Both the position numbers and the translations under genes were made by a program. Shown piece after piece: positions 1 through 9,124 of a stretch of DNA of 27,543 bases. Every line of letters begins with the position of its first letter. Positions within the stretch are counted from its first letter, which is position 1. A model generated the notes under the pieces. It did no database searches and was not told the DNA's origin. It saw only the letters and a program-made list of their open reading frames with translations. This stretch comes from an uncultured Eubacteriales bacterium (GTDB lineage Bacteria; Bacillota; Clostridia; Oscillospirales; Acutalibacteraceae): contig CAKTVV010000028.1 of assembly GCA_934630515.1 (NCBI GenBank), positions 1 to 27,543 of the forward strand, given 5' to 3'.

Positions 1-135
1 GCTCAAGGTGCGCAAGGCGAAAAGGGTGAAAAAGGTGACACCGGCGCTCAAGGTGCGCAAGGCGAAAAGGGTGAAAAGGGCGACACGGGTGCCCAAGGTG
101 CGCAAGGCGAAAAGGGCGAAAAAGGTGATACCGGC
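1..135 (+). repeat. Three tandem 45-base repeats encoding collagen-like units
   Basis: Bases 1-45, 46-90 and 91-135 are near-identical 45-mers, each encoding 15 residues (five GXY triplets). Differences are mostly third-position changes (for example gct/gcc, gac acc/gat acc). The array continues off the left edge, so its copy number is unknown. Such arrays usually vary in length by slippage or recombination; that part is inference. Confidence 0.95.
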
Positions 136-1359
136 GTGAGCGTGACCGGCGTGACGCTGGAGGACTATAAGCTGGTGGTCACTCTGTCCGACGGCACCGT
201 GCTGCGGCTGGAGCAATCCCTGCTGGGCGCAACAGGCGCCAAGGGGGATACCGGTGCGCAGGGCGTACAGGGCGAAAAGGGTGAAAAAGGCGACACCGGC
301 GCAGCGGGACGGGGCATCGACCGGGTGGTGCTGACCGCCGAGGGCTGTTTGATCTTTGAATACTCCGATGGCACAAAGTCGGAGCCCACCGCCTCGCTGA
401 TGGGGGCACAGGGTGCCAAAGGCGAAAAGGGCGAGAAGGGTGACCCCGGCGCGGACGGACGGGGGATCGTCACCGTGTCGCTGGACGGCGGCGACCTGTA
501 TGTGACCTATTCCGATAGCGCCACCCCGGTGCGCATCGGCACGGTGCAGGGGGAAAAAGGGGATAAGGGTGATCCCGGCGCACAGGGCGAGAAGGGTGAC
601 CCCGGCGTGGACGGGAAATCCGCCTATGAGCTGTATAGAGCCGCCTATCCGGACTATACCGGCACCCTCACCGAGTGGCTCGCCTCGCTGAAGGGCGATA
701 CCGGTCGGGGCATCCAAAAGACGGAAATCGTGGACGGCAAGCTGATCGTGACCTACACCGACGGCACACAGGAGGATTTGGGGAGCATTACGGCGGGCGA
801 CCCCTCCGCCAGCCCGGACGATTACTTTGTTTTCACACTGTTGGCGGATGGCACATACGGTGTTGGAATATCCGAAACGCACAAGTTGTATGCGAAAGAA
901 GCCATTATTCCGTCGGTGCATAACGGGAAAGCGGTTACGGCGATAAACATAGAAGGCTTTAAAGGTACCAATTGGATAGAAAAAATATACATTCCGGATA
1001 GTGTAAAAGCAGTTGGCGCAGGCGCTTTTAGCAGTTGCTACAGGCTTTCGGAAATACGCCTACCCCAAAACCCGGAATTCACGGAAATTTCGGATTATTA
1101 TAAAGCCAGCCGAACGTTCGAAAAGTGCCAATCCCTGAAAAAGCTAACAATACCGGCATCGGTCAAGAAAATCGATCGTAATGTATTTGGATACGGTACT
1201 TCCTACTTTCTTGAAGAATTGGAGTTTGAAGATTGGAAGGATTGGTATTTTGTTCTCAACGGCACAAAAACGCACGCCGATTTTTCGGATGATGCACGAA
1301 AAAATGCGCAGCTCTTAGAGGACCGGGCATATGTAACTCTTACTATCGAGAAAGAATAG
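1..1359 (+). CDS. Collagen-like repeat protein with C-terminal leucine-rich domain (5' end missing)
   Basis: Probable cell-surface protein. The frame is open from base 1, so the gene enters from the left edge; the first internal start-like codon (GTG at 136) is not a real start. The visible 452 residues begin with three 15-residue collagen-like units (GAQGAQGEKGEKGDT type), then alternate further GXY blocks with a short beta-type module of pattern GRGI-x(5)-L-x-DG-x-L-x-VTYSDGT, seen about four times. A block GKSAYELYRAAYPDYTGT followed by EWLASLKG is a motif common in collagen-like and phage-tail-like proteins. From about base 830 the protein changes to a leucine-rich region with BspA-like features (IEKIYIPDSVKAVGAGAFSS, LKKLTIPASVKKIDRNVF). 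There is no sortase motif or anchor at the C-terminus, so attachment must come from the missing N-terminus or be non-covalent. The 3' part is clearly AT-richer than the collagen part. The next gene follows after about 40 bases. Identity as a collagen/LRR protein is sure; function is unknown. Confidence 0.9.
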   Translation, partial: AQGAQGEKGEKGDTGAQGAQGEKGEKGDTGAQGAQGEKGEKGDTGVSVTGVTLEDYKLVVTLSDGTVLRLEQSLLGATGAKGDTGAQGVQGEKGEKGDTGAAGRGIDRVVLTAEGCLIFEYSDGTKSEPTASLMGAQGAKGEKGEKGDPGADGRGIVTVSLDGGDLYVTYSDSATPVRIGTVQGEKGDKGDPGAQGEKGDPGVDGKSAYELYRAAYPDYTGTLTEWLASLKGDTGRGIQKTEIVDGKLIVTYTDGTQEDLGSITAGDPSASPDDYFVFTLLADGTYGVGISETHKLYAKEAIIPSVHNGKAVTAINIEGFKGTNWIEKIYIPDSVKAVGAGAFSSCYRLSEIRLPQNPEFTEISDYYKASRTFEKCQSLKKLTIPASVKKIDRNVFGYGTSYFLEELEFEDWKDWYFVLNGTKTHADFSDDARKNAQLLEDRAYVTLTIEKE

Positions 1360-1400
1360 ACGAGTCCAACTAAAAAATGACAACAAAGGAGATTATGACA

Positions 1401-1661
1401 ATGAGCACAATCATTACAGAGGATACAACGCAGACTGAATTATCATTGGCAGACACTTATCTGGTTGAAAACGCCGATGGTGCAATCAGGAAAGTGGTCT
1501 ATCGAAAGCATTTGCTGGACACGCAATGGTGGAATAAAAGCTTTTATCCGGTGCTGGAGCAATATACCGAACAGGCTTTGAAAAACAGAGCAACATTCCG
1601 GCGCTTTGTGGCTGAGGCGGAAAGCGCCGGTTACAAGATTTACCAGCTGACACAGCTGTAA
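1401..1661 (+). CDS. Small hypothetical protein, 86 aa
   Basis: Not recognised. An in-frame ATG exists at 1377 and another at 1395, but AAAGGAG at 1385-1391 lies 9 bases before the ATG at 1401, so 1401 is the best start. The product starts MSTIITEDTTQTELSLADTY, is soluble, mixed-charge, with no signal peptide or membrane segment; the C-terminal half is probably helical (YTEQALKNRATFRRFVAEAE). It sits about 40 bases after the collagen/LRR gene and shares its AT-rich 3' composition, then ends at a strong terminator, so the two are probably one transcript and were probably acquired together. A role tied to the surface protein is only a guess from position. Confidence 0.75.
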   Translation: MSTIITEDTTQTELSLADTYLVENADGAIRKVVYRKHLLDTQWWNKSFYPVLEQYTEQALKNRATFRRFVAEAESAGYKIYQLTQL

Positions 1662-1669
1662 CTTCCCCC

Positions 1670-1700
1670 GGCGGCGCAGATACGCTCTGCGCCGCCTTTT
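1670..1700 (+). terminator. Intrinsic terminator after the collagen-like operon
   Basis: Perfect 11-base stem GGCGGCGCAGA (1670-1680) with TCTGCGCCGCC (1686-1696), five-base loop, followed by TTTT and a T-rich stretch. The facing LysR gene ends at 1701; on its strand the stem is followed by G-rich sequence rather than a T-run, so the structure mainly serves the plus strand. Confidence 0.9.
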
Positions 1701-2558
1701 CTATTCCCTATCCCCCTCCGCTTTCAGTCCCTCCACAAAGCGGCGGGCGCAGGCGGACAGGGGCGTTTCCGGACGGTACACCAGCTGGATGCCGGAGCGG
1801 ATGGGCTCCCGCAGCGGGGCGACGGTCAGCCCCGGCTGGGCGGCGGAGGCGGGGACCACCGCCACCCCCATGCCCGCCGCCGCCAGCTGCACCGCCGTGC
1901 GGGCGTCGTCGCACACGCACCGGGGGCGCAGAGCCAGCCCCGCCCGCTCCGCCTGCTCCCGCAGCAGCGGCTCCCACCGGCGATAGATCACCAGCGGCTG
2001 GGCGGTCAGCGTCTCCAGCGCCACCGGTGCGGCGGGCAGCCCCCCGGCGGGCGCCACCGCCACCAGTCGTTCCTCCGCCAGCGGCAGCCGCACCAGCCCC
2101 TCATCCGGGCAGGGGGTGCGCACGATCGCCAGCTGAATATGCCCCTGCCGCAGCTGCTCCAGCAGCCGGAAGGTGTTCGCCTCCGTCAGCCGCAGCTGCA
2201 CCCCCGGCATCTGCCGGGTGAACGCCGTCAGCCACCGGGGCACCATCTCCCCCGCCACCGAGGAGACCACCCCCAGCCGCAGCACGCCCCCCGCCGGGTC
2301 GGCGCAGGCACGCACCTCCTCCCGGGCAGTCTGCTCCAGCTCCAGCAGCGTCTTTGCCCGCTCATACAGCCGCCGTCCGGCGTCGGTCAGCTCCACCCGG
2401 CGGGCGCCCCGCTCCAGCAGCGGACACCCCAGCTCCTGCTCCAGCGCCTGCATCCGGGCGCTGAGGGGCGGCTGGGTCATATACAGCTTGCGGGCGGCGG
2501 CGGAAATGCTCCCCGTCTCCACCACGGTGACAAAATACCGCAGCTGCTTTAAGTCCAT
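1701..2558 (-). CDS. LysR-family transcriptional regulator
   Basis: DNA-binding activator/repressor of the LysR type, 285 residues, the usual length being about 290-310. Residues 1-60 form the winged helix-turn-helix (MDLKQLRYFVTVVETGSISA, then ARKLYMTQPPLSARMQALEQ), followed by the linker helix and a substrate-binding domain of the periplasmic-binding-protein fold from about residue 90. The ligand cannot be told from sequence. The gene is divergent from the ABC exporter starting at 2678, with a 119-base gap containing a T-N11-A type dyad, the classical arrangement for a LysR protein controlling its neighbour and itself. I infer, but cannot show, that it controls the exporter. Confidence 0.93.
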   Translation of the reverse strand: MDLKQLRYFVTVVETGSISAAARKLYMTQPPLSARMQALEQELGCPLLERGARRVELTDAGRRLYERAKTLLELEQTAREEVRACADPAGGVLRLGVVSSVAGEMVPRWLTAFTRQMPGVQLRLTEANTFRLLEQLRQGHIQLAIVRTPCPDEGLVRLPLAEERLVAVAPAGGLPAAPVALETLTAQPLVIYRRWEPLLREQAERAGLALRPRCVCDDARTAVQLAAAGMGVAVVPASAAQPGLTVAPLREPIRSGIQLVYRPETPLSACARRFVEGLKAEGDRE

Positions 2559-2572
2559 TTTGCAACACTCCT

Positions 2573-2610
2573 ATACTATTTTCGTATAGATACCATACGA
2601 AACAAATAGT
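2573..2610. promoter_or_regulatory. Dyad in LysR/exporter intergenic region, likely LysR box
   Basis: TTCGTAT (2581-2587) and ATACGAA (2595-2601) form a perfect inverted repeat around a 7-base centre, and T2585-N11-A2597 fits the LysR-box rule. The symmetry extends imperfectly outward (ACTATTT on the left, AAATAGT on the right). A second small dyad AGTAT-GAT-ATACT lies at 2626-2638. Location between divergent regulator and target supports an operator; binding is inferred. Confidence 0.6.
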
Positions 2611-2638
2611 TTTCCTATCTCTGAGAGTATGATATACT
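2610..2638 (+). promoter_or_regulatory. Possible promoter of the ABC exporter operon
   Basis: TATACT at 2633-2638 is a good -10 element; the -35 position (about 2610-2615, TTTTCC) is poor, as expected for an activator-dependent promoter lying just downstream of the proposed LysR box. The GTG start at 2678 has GGAGG at 2666-2670. Confidence 0.45.
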
Positions 2639-2677
2639 ATATAGGTCAAAATAGCAAGGAAAACCGGAGGAATTGCC

Positions 2678-4403
2678 GTGAAAAAATTGCTGCGCTATAT
2701 GCGCCCCTATACAAAAGAGTGTGTTTTCGGCCCGCTGCTGAAGCTGGCGGAGGCGACGCTGGAGCTGCTGGTGCCGCTGGTGATGGCGGCGGTCATCGAC
2801 CGGGGCATCGCCACCGGCGATAAGCCCTATATCCTCAAGATGTGCCTGCTGCTGGCGGGTCTGGGGGTGGCGGGGCTGATCTTCGCCGTCACCGCCCAGT
2901 ATTTCGCAGCCAAAGCCGCCGTGGGGTTCGTCTCCCGGCTGCGGCAGGCGCTGTTCGGTCGCATCCAGACCCTGTCCTATGCCACGCTGGATGACACCCG
3001 CACCGACACGCTGGTGACCCGGCTCACCGGGGACATCAATCAGGTGCAGAACGGCACCAATCTGGTGCTGCGGCTGCTGCTGCGCTCCCCCTTTGTGGTG
3101 TTCGGGGCAATGGTGATGGCGTTCACGCTGGATGTCAAGGCGGCGCTGGTGTTTGTGGTGATCATTCCGCTGCTGAGCGTGGCGGTGTTCGGCATTATGC
3201 TGCCCTGCATCCCTCTGTATAAGAAGGTGCAGGCCCGGCTGGATACGGTGCTGGGGCGCACCCGGGAAAATCTCACCGGTGTGCGGGTCATCCGGGCGTT
3301 CCGCAAGGAGCCGGACGAAATCGCCGGCTTCGACCGGGATAACGCCGCCCTCACCGCCGGGCAGAATTTCGTGGGGCGCATCAGCGCCCTGCTGAACCCC
3401 CTGACCTATGTGCTGATCAACGGCGCCATTCTGGTGCTGCTGTATACCGGAGCGATCCGGGTGGAAACAGGGGTCATCTCTCAGGGCGTGGTGGTAGCGC
3501 TGTATAACTATATGTCTCAGATCCTTGTGGAGCTGATCAAGTTAGCCAACCTCATCATCACCGTCACCCGCTCGGTGGCGTGCGGCAACCGCATTGAGGC
3601 GGCGCTGGAGCTGCCCGCCGCCGCCGATGCCGGGGAGGAAGCCCCGGCGGCGGTGCCGGGAGCCCCCCGCATCGAATACCGGGATGTGACCCTGCGGTAT
3701 CATACCGACAGCGCTCCGGCGCTGGAGCATATCCGGCTGGCGGTGGAGCCGGGGGAAACGCTGGGCATCATCGGCGGCACCAGCGCCGGCAAGACCTCGC
3801 TGGTGAATCTGGTGCCCCGGTTCTATGACGCCACCGAGGGGCAGGTGCTGGTGGACGGCGTGGACGTGCAGCAGCTCCCGGCGGCGGCGCTGCGCCGCCG
3901 CATCGGCGTGGTGCCCCAGCAGGCGGTGCTGTTCCGGGGTAGCGTGCGGGATAATCTCCGCTGGGGCAATCCCACCGCCACCGACGAGGAGCTGTGGGCG
4001 GCGCTGGAGGCGGCGCAGGCGAAAGCCGTGGTGGCTGAAAAGCCCGGCGGGCTGGATTTCGTGGTGGAGCAGGGGGGACGCAACCTGTCCGGCGGTCAGC
4101 GGCAGCGGCTGACCATTGCCCGGGCGCTGGTGCGCCATCCGGATATTCTCATTTTGGATGACAGCGCTGCGGCGCTGGATTATGCCACCGAGGCGGGGCT
4201 GCGGCGGGCGCTGCGGGCGCTGCCGGGGAACCCCACCGTGCTGGTGATCTCCCAGCGCATCGCCTCGGTGCAGCACGCCGACCGGGTGGCGGTGCTGGAG
4301 GAGGGACGGCTGGTGGGGCTGGGCACCCACGACGAGCTGCTGGCGACCTGCCCGGTGTATGCCGAAATTTGCCGCTCCCAGCAGAAGGAGGAGGTGTCCC
4401 GCC

Positions 4404-4411
<8 letters not shown>
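2678..4411 (+). CDS. ABC exporter half-transporter, degenerate NBD subunit
   Basis: Half of a type IV ABC exporter (577 aa): six-helix membrane domain in residues about 10-300, nucleotide-binding domain from about 325. Walker A is GGTSAGKTS (about 364), signature LSGGQRQRL (about 468). Walker B reads ILILDDSAAALD, so the catalytic glutamate is Asp, and the H-loop reads ISQRIAS with Gln in place of His (about 525). That D/Q pair marks the degenerate site of heterodimeric exporters such as BmrCD/YheIH, LmrCD and TM287/288 (known for those families). The start is GTG at 2678 with GGAGG 7 bases upstream; no better ATG exists. The stop overlaps the next gene by 8 bases. Substrate is unknown; multidrug, peptide or lipid are all possible. 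Confidence 0.93.
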
Positions 4412-6155
<1,744 letters not shown>

Positions 6156-6173
6156 GGAAATATACAAATAGTA

Positions 6174-6212
6174 AAACAGCACAGCCTTGAATCAAGCTGT
6201 GCTGTTTGCTTT
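6174..6212 (+). terminator. Intrinsic terminator after the ABC exporter operon
   Basis: Perfect 12-base stem AAACAGCACAGC (6174-6185) with GCTGTGCTGTTT (6196-6207), 10-base loop, followed by TTTGCTTTG. It lies 18 bases after the exporter stop codon. Confidence 0.88.
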
Positions 6213-6301
6213 GTAAACGGGGAGCAAAGTCTTTGTGAGCGCACGGAAATGGTTATAAAGGTGGGTACGCCCGGTGCTTTTGTGAGAATCGCAGCTTTCA
6301 G

Positions 6302-6326
6302 CCGGGAGCGGCGCCGCTCTCCGGGC
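6302..6326. other. GC-rich hairpin downstream of the flavodoxin-fusion gene
   Basis: An almost complete inverted repeat around GGCGCC (CCGGGAGCGGC against GCCGCTCTCCGG) lies about 26 bases beyond the stop of the minus-strand gene at 6352. Neither strand has a T-run after it, so it is a weak terminator candidate at best. Apart from this, bases 6213-6351 hold nothing I can name. Confidence 0.35.
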
Positions 6327-6351
6327 ATGTCCAGCCGTGTGGAGGGTATCC

Positions 6352-7266
6352 CTACCGAACGGTTTTGAAGGTCCCCATTCTGCACTGGATACTGCGCAGT
6401 CCGGTATGGGCGATACCTAGCAGAGCGTCCATTTCCGCTGCCGCATTGGCGTATACACCGCCGGTGTGGTGTACCAGCAGATAGTCCGCCTCCCGGATCT
6501 GTCCGGCGGCTTGGCGGCAAAACGCCCGCACCGGCGCCGCCAGCGCAAATACCCAAATGGGCGCACAGATCGTCACATGGTCATAGGCGGACAGGTCGAG
6601 GGTGAGGGGCTGAATAGGCATCGCCCAGCGATGCATCCCGTAGCGCCCGCACCACCAGAAGCCCAACGACCCCTCGGTGCGTTCGGCGGCGTGAATTTCA
6701 TACAGCGCCGCTCCGGTGCGCTGCGCTTCCGCATAGGCCTGCTGCCGCACATACCCCATGCGGGAGAAGTAGACCACCAGCCGCCGGGGATCGGTGCCGA
6801 CGGCGGGGTATTGCTCCGGATGCACGGCAAATGCCTCCTGCCGGGCGAACACCCAAGCCGCATAACCGGTAGCTGCCTGGCACAGTCCGAATATGAAGTA
6901 GATGGTGGACATAAAATTGAACGGGAACATGTAAAACTGGATCCCGATCCACAGCATCAGGGTGACGCCGAAGATCCCGCCCAACACCGTTCCGGCACGG
7001 CGCCGAGCCAGGAGCAGTCCGGCAGCCGTGAGATTGGTGACGCCGTTCACCAGCAGCAGGGCAATGCCGGAAAATGTAAAATTCTGAAATAGCCGATCGG
7101 CAAAGGGCAGCACCTGAAAATAGGGCAGCATGGCGTCCATGCCCATAGCCTTGCCGCTGGGGTCCAGCAGCATGCCAGTGGCGCCCGCCACGGCGCCGAT
7201 GCCGATGAAGAGCGTCCAGAACAGCAGCCAGCGGCGGGCGGTGCGGCAGCGTGATTTCGGTGGCAT
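6352..7266 (-). CDS. Membrane protein fused to a flavodoxin-like domain
   Basis: 304-residue protein. The first about 150 residues hold four predicted membrane helices (WLLFWTLFIGIGAVAGATG; FTFSGIALLLVNGVTNLTAA; TVLGGIFGVTLMLWIGIQF; TIYFIFGLCQAATGYAAWVF). From about residue 160 a flavodoxin-type fold begins at RRLVVYFSRMGYVRQQAY, with later strands DHVTICAPIWVFALAAPVRA and DYLLVHHTGG. The usual phosphate-binding loop (SRTGNT in many flavodoxins) is replaced by SRMGYV, so FMN binding is not certain. The start ATG at 7266 has AGGAGG on the minus strand 8 bases upstream. It is probably monocistronic. A membrane-anchored electron-transfer or flavodoxin-derived sensor role is possible; actual function is unknown. 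Confidence 0.8.
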   Translation of the reverse strand: MPPKSRCRTARRWLLFWTLFIGIGAVAGATGMLLDPSGKAMGMDAMLPYFQVLPFADRLFQNFTFSGIALLLVNGVTNLTAAGLLLARRRAGTVLGGIFGVTLMLWIGIQFYMFPFNFMSTIYFIFGLCQAATGYAAWVFARQEAFAVHPEQYPAVGTDPRRLVVYFSRMGYVRQQAYAEAQRTGAALYEIHAAERTEGSLGFWWCGRYGMHRWAMPIQPLTLDLSAYDHVTICAPIWVFALAAPVRAFCRQAAGQIREADYLLVHHTGGVYANAAAEMDALLGIAHTGLRSIQCRMGTFKTVR

Positions 7267-7786
7267 ACGATCATCCTCCTGTTTGTGCGGTACGGCAGGG
7301 TGCTGGCGGGTGGATCCGTCCAGCCGCTCGCAATGGCAGTGGTGTCCGGTGGTACCGATTCCAATTGTATGGGCTATTTTGGGCTTTCAGAGGGTTGCCG
7401 CCAGAGCGACGGCACGGCGGCAGACGTGCGGGAGAGCTGCCGCTTGGTACGGTGGGCTGTGCCGTGAAATGACTCTGCACAGCCGATCCCCCGCAGGGGA
7501 AATGCCGCCCGGATAGCCGATGCTGTCTGCCGGAGCAGCGCTTCGGCGGGTGGGGACGGGGAGCGGCATCCGATGTACGGCTTCACATTGTGCCGGGTCA
7601 TTTAGTGCTTCGTACAGCCATCGCCAGAACACCGGTGTCCGGCGGTACTCTTTTTGCTGCCCCTCTCCGCTTTGCCGCAGGCGGCAGCTATTTCGATAAA
7701 AGCGGCTGATTTTGCCCATTTTTTGTCCGATCTTCGTCGGCATTCTGCCAACGAAGATCGGACAAGGGCAAAGAAACAGCAGAAAA
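7267..7786. other. About 520 bases without a convincing gene
   Basis: Several overlapping open frames exist on both strands (the longest on minus, 7387-7743), but none has a good ribosome binding site, recognisable domain or normal composition, being rich in R, P, S and C. The stretch contains a palindrome ACACCGGTGT at 7629-7638, a CCCC-GCA-GGGG hairpin near 7489-7500, and a long hairpin at 7723-7765. The right part (7267-7370) must hold the promoter of the flavodoxin-fusion gene; a weak -10-like ATTGTA lies near 7365 on the plus strand. It may be a decayed gene, an intergenic repeat unit or a non-coding RNA; I cannot tell which. Confidence 0.5.
7723..7765. repeat. Long inverted repeat, 15-base arms
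   Basis: TTGTCCGATCTTCGT (7723-7737) is exactly complementary to ACGAAGATCGGACAA (7751-7765). After one mismatch, GGC/GCC (7739-7741 and 7747-7749) extend the stem to leave the loop ATTCT. It is preceded by TTTT on the plus strand but followed by a T-run on neither strand, so it does not look like an ordinary terminator. Confidence 0.85.
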
Positions 7787-7820
7787 CCGTCCCGCTGCTC
7801 GCAGAGGAACAGCGGGACGG
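7783..7820 (-). terminator. Intrinsic terminator of the msmK-like gene
   Basis: Perfect 11-base stem CCGTCCCGCTG (7787-7797) with CAGCGGGACGG (7810-7820), 12-base loop. Read on the minus strand it follows the stop codon at 7834 by 13 bases and ends in TTTTC. Confidence 0.9.
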
Positions 7821-7833
7821 CTCTAATGGATCA

Positions 7834-8976
7834 TTAGTTGCAGATGGTGCGCTCGGTATCTTTGTCGAAGAGATGGATCTTGGTGTTCTCCAGAGCGATC
7901 TCGATCTCGTCGCCGGGATGTGCCGTGGAGGTGGGCTCCACACGGGCGGTGAAGTCAAAGCCCTCGACATTCACATACAGGAAGGTCTCGGCACCCATCA
8001 TTTCGGTGACTTCCACATTCGCCTTGACCTTGCAGTCAGCGAACTCCTCCAGCAGACGGGGCTCGTCATGGACATCCTCGGGACGGATACCCATGATGAC
8101 CGCCTTGCCGACGTACTCGTCCATGTCCTTGCCCTCGGTCTTGGCGGCCGGCAGCGGGATCTGGTACTTAACGCCGCGCTTGGTCTTGGTATCCTCGGAG
8201 CCGAACTCCACATAATAGCCCTTCTCGTTCTTGCCCAGCACGGACTCGATGAAGTTCATCTGGGGGCTGCCGATAAAGCCGGCCACGAACATGTTGCAGG
8301 GCAGATCATACAGATGCTGAGGCGTATCCACCTGCTGGATCAGACCGTCCTTCATGACCACGATCCGGTCAGCCATGGTCATAGCCTCGGTCTGGTCGTG
8401 GGTAACGTAGATAAAGGTGGTGCCCAGCTTCTGATGCAGCTTGGACAGCTCGGTACGCATCTGCGCACGCAGCTTAGCATCCAGATTGGACAGCGGCTCA
8501 TCCAGCAGGAAGACCTTCGGCTCACGCACGATGGCACGACCCAGAGCCACACGCTGACGCTGACCACCGGACAGCGCCTTCGGCTTACGATCCAGCAGGT
8601 GAGCAATGTCCAGAATGCGGGCGGCCTCCTCCACACGGCGCTTGATCTCGTCCTTGGGAGTCTTGCGCAGCTTCAGACCGAACGCCATATTGTCGAACAC
8701 GGTCATGTGGGGATACAGAGCGTAGTTCTGGAACACCATGGCGATATCCCGATCCTTGGGGGCAACGTCGTTCACCAGACGATCGCCGATGTACAGCTCA
8801 CCGGAGGAGATCTCCTCCAGACCGGCGATCATCCGCAGGGTGGTAGACTTACCGCAGCCGGAAGGACCGACCATGATGACGAATTCCTTATCCTTGATCT
8901 CCAGATTGAAGTCCGTGACAGCGACCACGCCGCCGGGGTATTTTTTGTAGATGTGCTTCAGAGACAGACTGGCCAT
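7834..8976 (-). CDS. msmK: Sugar ABC transporter ATP-binding protein, MsmK/UgpC/MalK family
   Basis: ATPase subunit that drives carbohydrate importers from the cytoplasmic face, 380 aa, typical length. Walker A GPSGCGKST at residues 37-45, Q-loop FQNYALYPHMTV, signature LSGGQRQRVALGRA near 135, Walker B VFLLDEPLSNLD near 155, H-loop YVTHDQTEAM, then a C-terminal regulatory TOBE region from about 290. The start ATG at 8976 is preceded on its strand by GGAGG. No permease or binding-protein gene is nearby, which is usual for MsmK: in streptococci and clostridia one ATPase serves several sugar importers. Codon use is more biased and less GC-extreme than neighbours, suggesting high expression. Family assignment is very sure; the exact substrates are not inferable. 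Confidence 0.95.
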   Translation of the reverse strand: MASLSLKHIYKKYPGGVVAVTDFNLEIKDKEFVIMVGPSGCGKSTTLRMIAGLEEISSGELYIGDRLVNDVAPKDRDIAMVFQNYALYPHMTVFDNMAFGLKLRKTPKDEIKRRVEEAARILDIAHLLDRKPKALSGGQRQRVALGRAIVREPKVFLLDEPLSNLDAKLRAQMRTELSKLHQKLGTTFIYVTHDQTEAMTMADRIVVMKDGLIQQVDTPQHLYDLPCNMFVAGFIGSPQMNFIESVLGKNEKGYYVEFGSEDTKTKRGVKYQIPLPAAKTEGKDMDEYVGKAVIMGIRPEDVHDEPRLLEEFADCKVKANVEVTEMMGAETFLYVNVEGFDFTARVEPTSTAHPGDEIEIALENTKIHLFDKDTERTICN

Positions 8977-9063
8977 AGATTCTTAACCTCCATAAATTCC
9001 TATAAACCCAAAGTTTTCCCCGGTGGAAAATCCCCCTACCGGCTCAACTTTTATTACGGTAAT

Positions 9064-9092
9064 ACTATACCATTCTTCGCCGCAGATAACCA
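9064..9092 (-). promoter_or_regulatory. Likely promoter of the msmK-like gene
   Basis: On the minus strand TATAGT (9064-9069) is a good -10, with a weak -35 (TGGTTA, 9087-9092) at 17 bases. Between it and the start codon there is an imperfect dyad (CCGGTGG near 9020 and CCTACCGG near 9037) in the leader. The position is in the only AT-rich part of the gap. Confidence 0.5.
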
Positions 9093-9124
9093 TACCTAAA
9101 ATACACAAAGTTTTTTGGCCGATA

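Noticed and set aside
1..1359. Prophage tail-fibre explanation for the collagen-like gene
   Set aside because: The SAYELY...EWLASLKG motif also occurs in phage proteins, but no other phage structural, lysis or integrase gene follows in the window.
7387..7743. 118-codon minus-strand frame in the gene-less stretch
   Set aside because: Start codon lies inside the long hairpin, no ribosome binding site, no domain; not convincing as a gene.
7723..7765. Reading the long hairpin as a terminator
   Set aside because: Neither strand has a T-run after the stem; the msmK terminator at 7787-7820 is already sufficient.
7654..9099. 481-codon open frame on the plus strand across the msmK-like gene
   Set aside because: It is the antisense shadow of a highly conserved ATPase on the minus strand and has no domain of its own.
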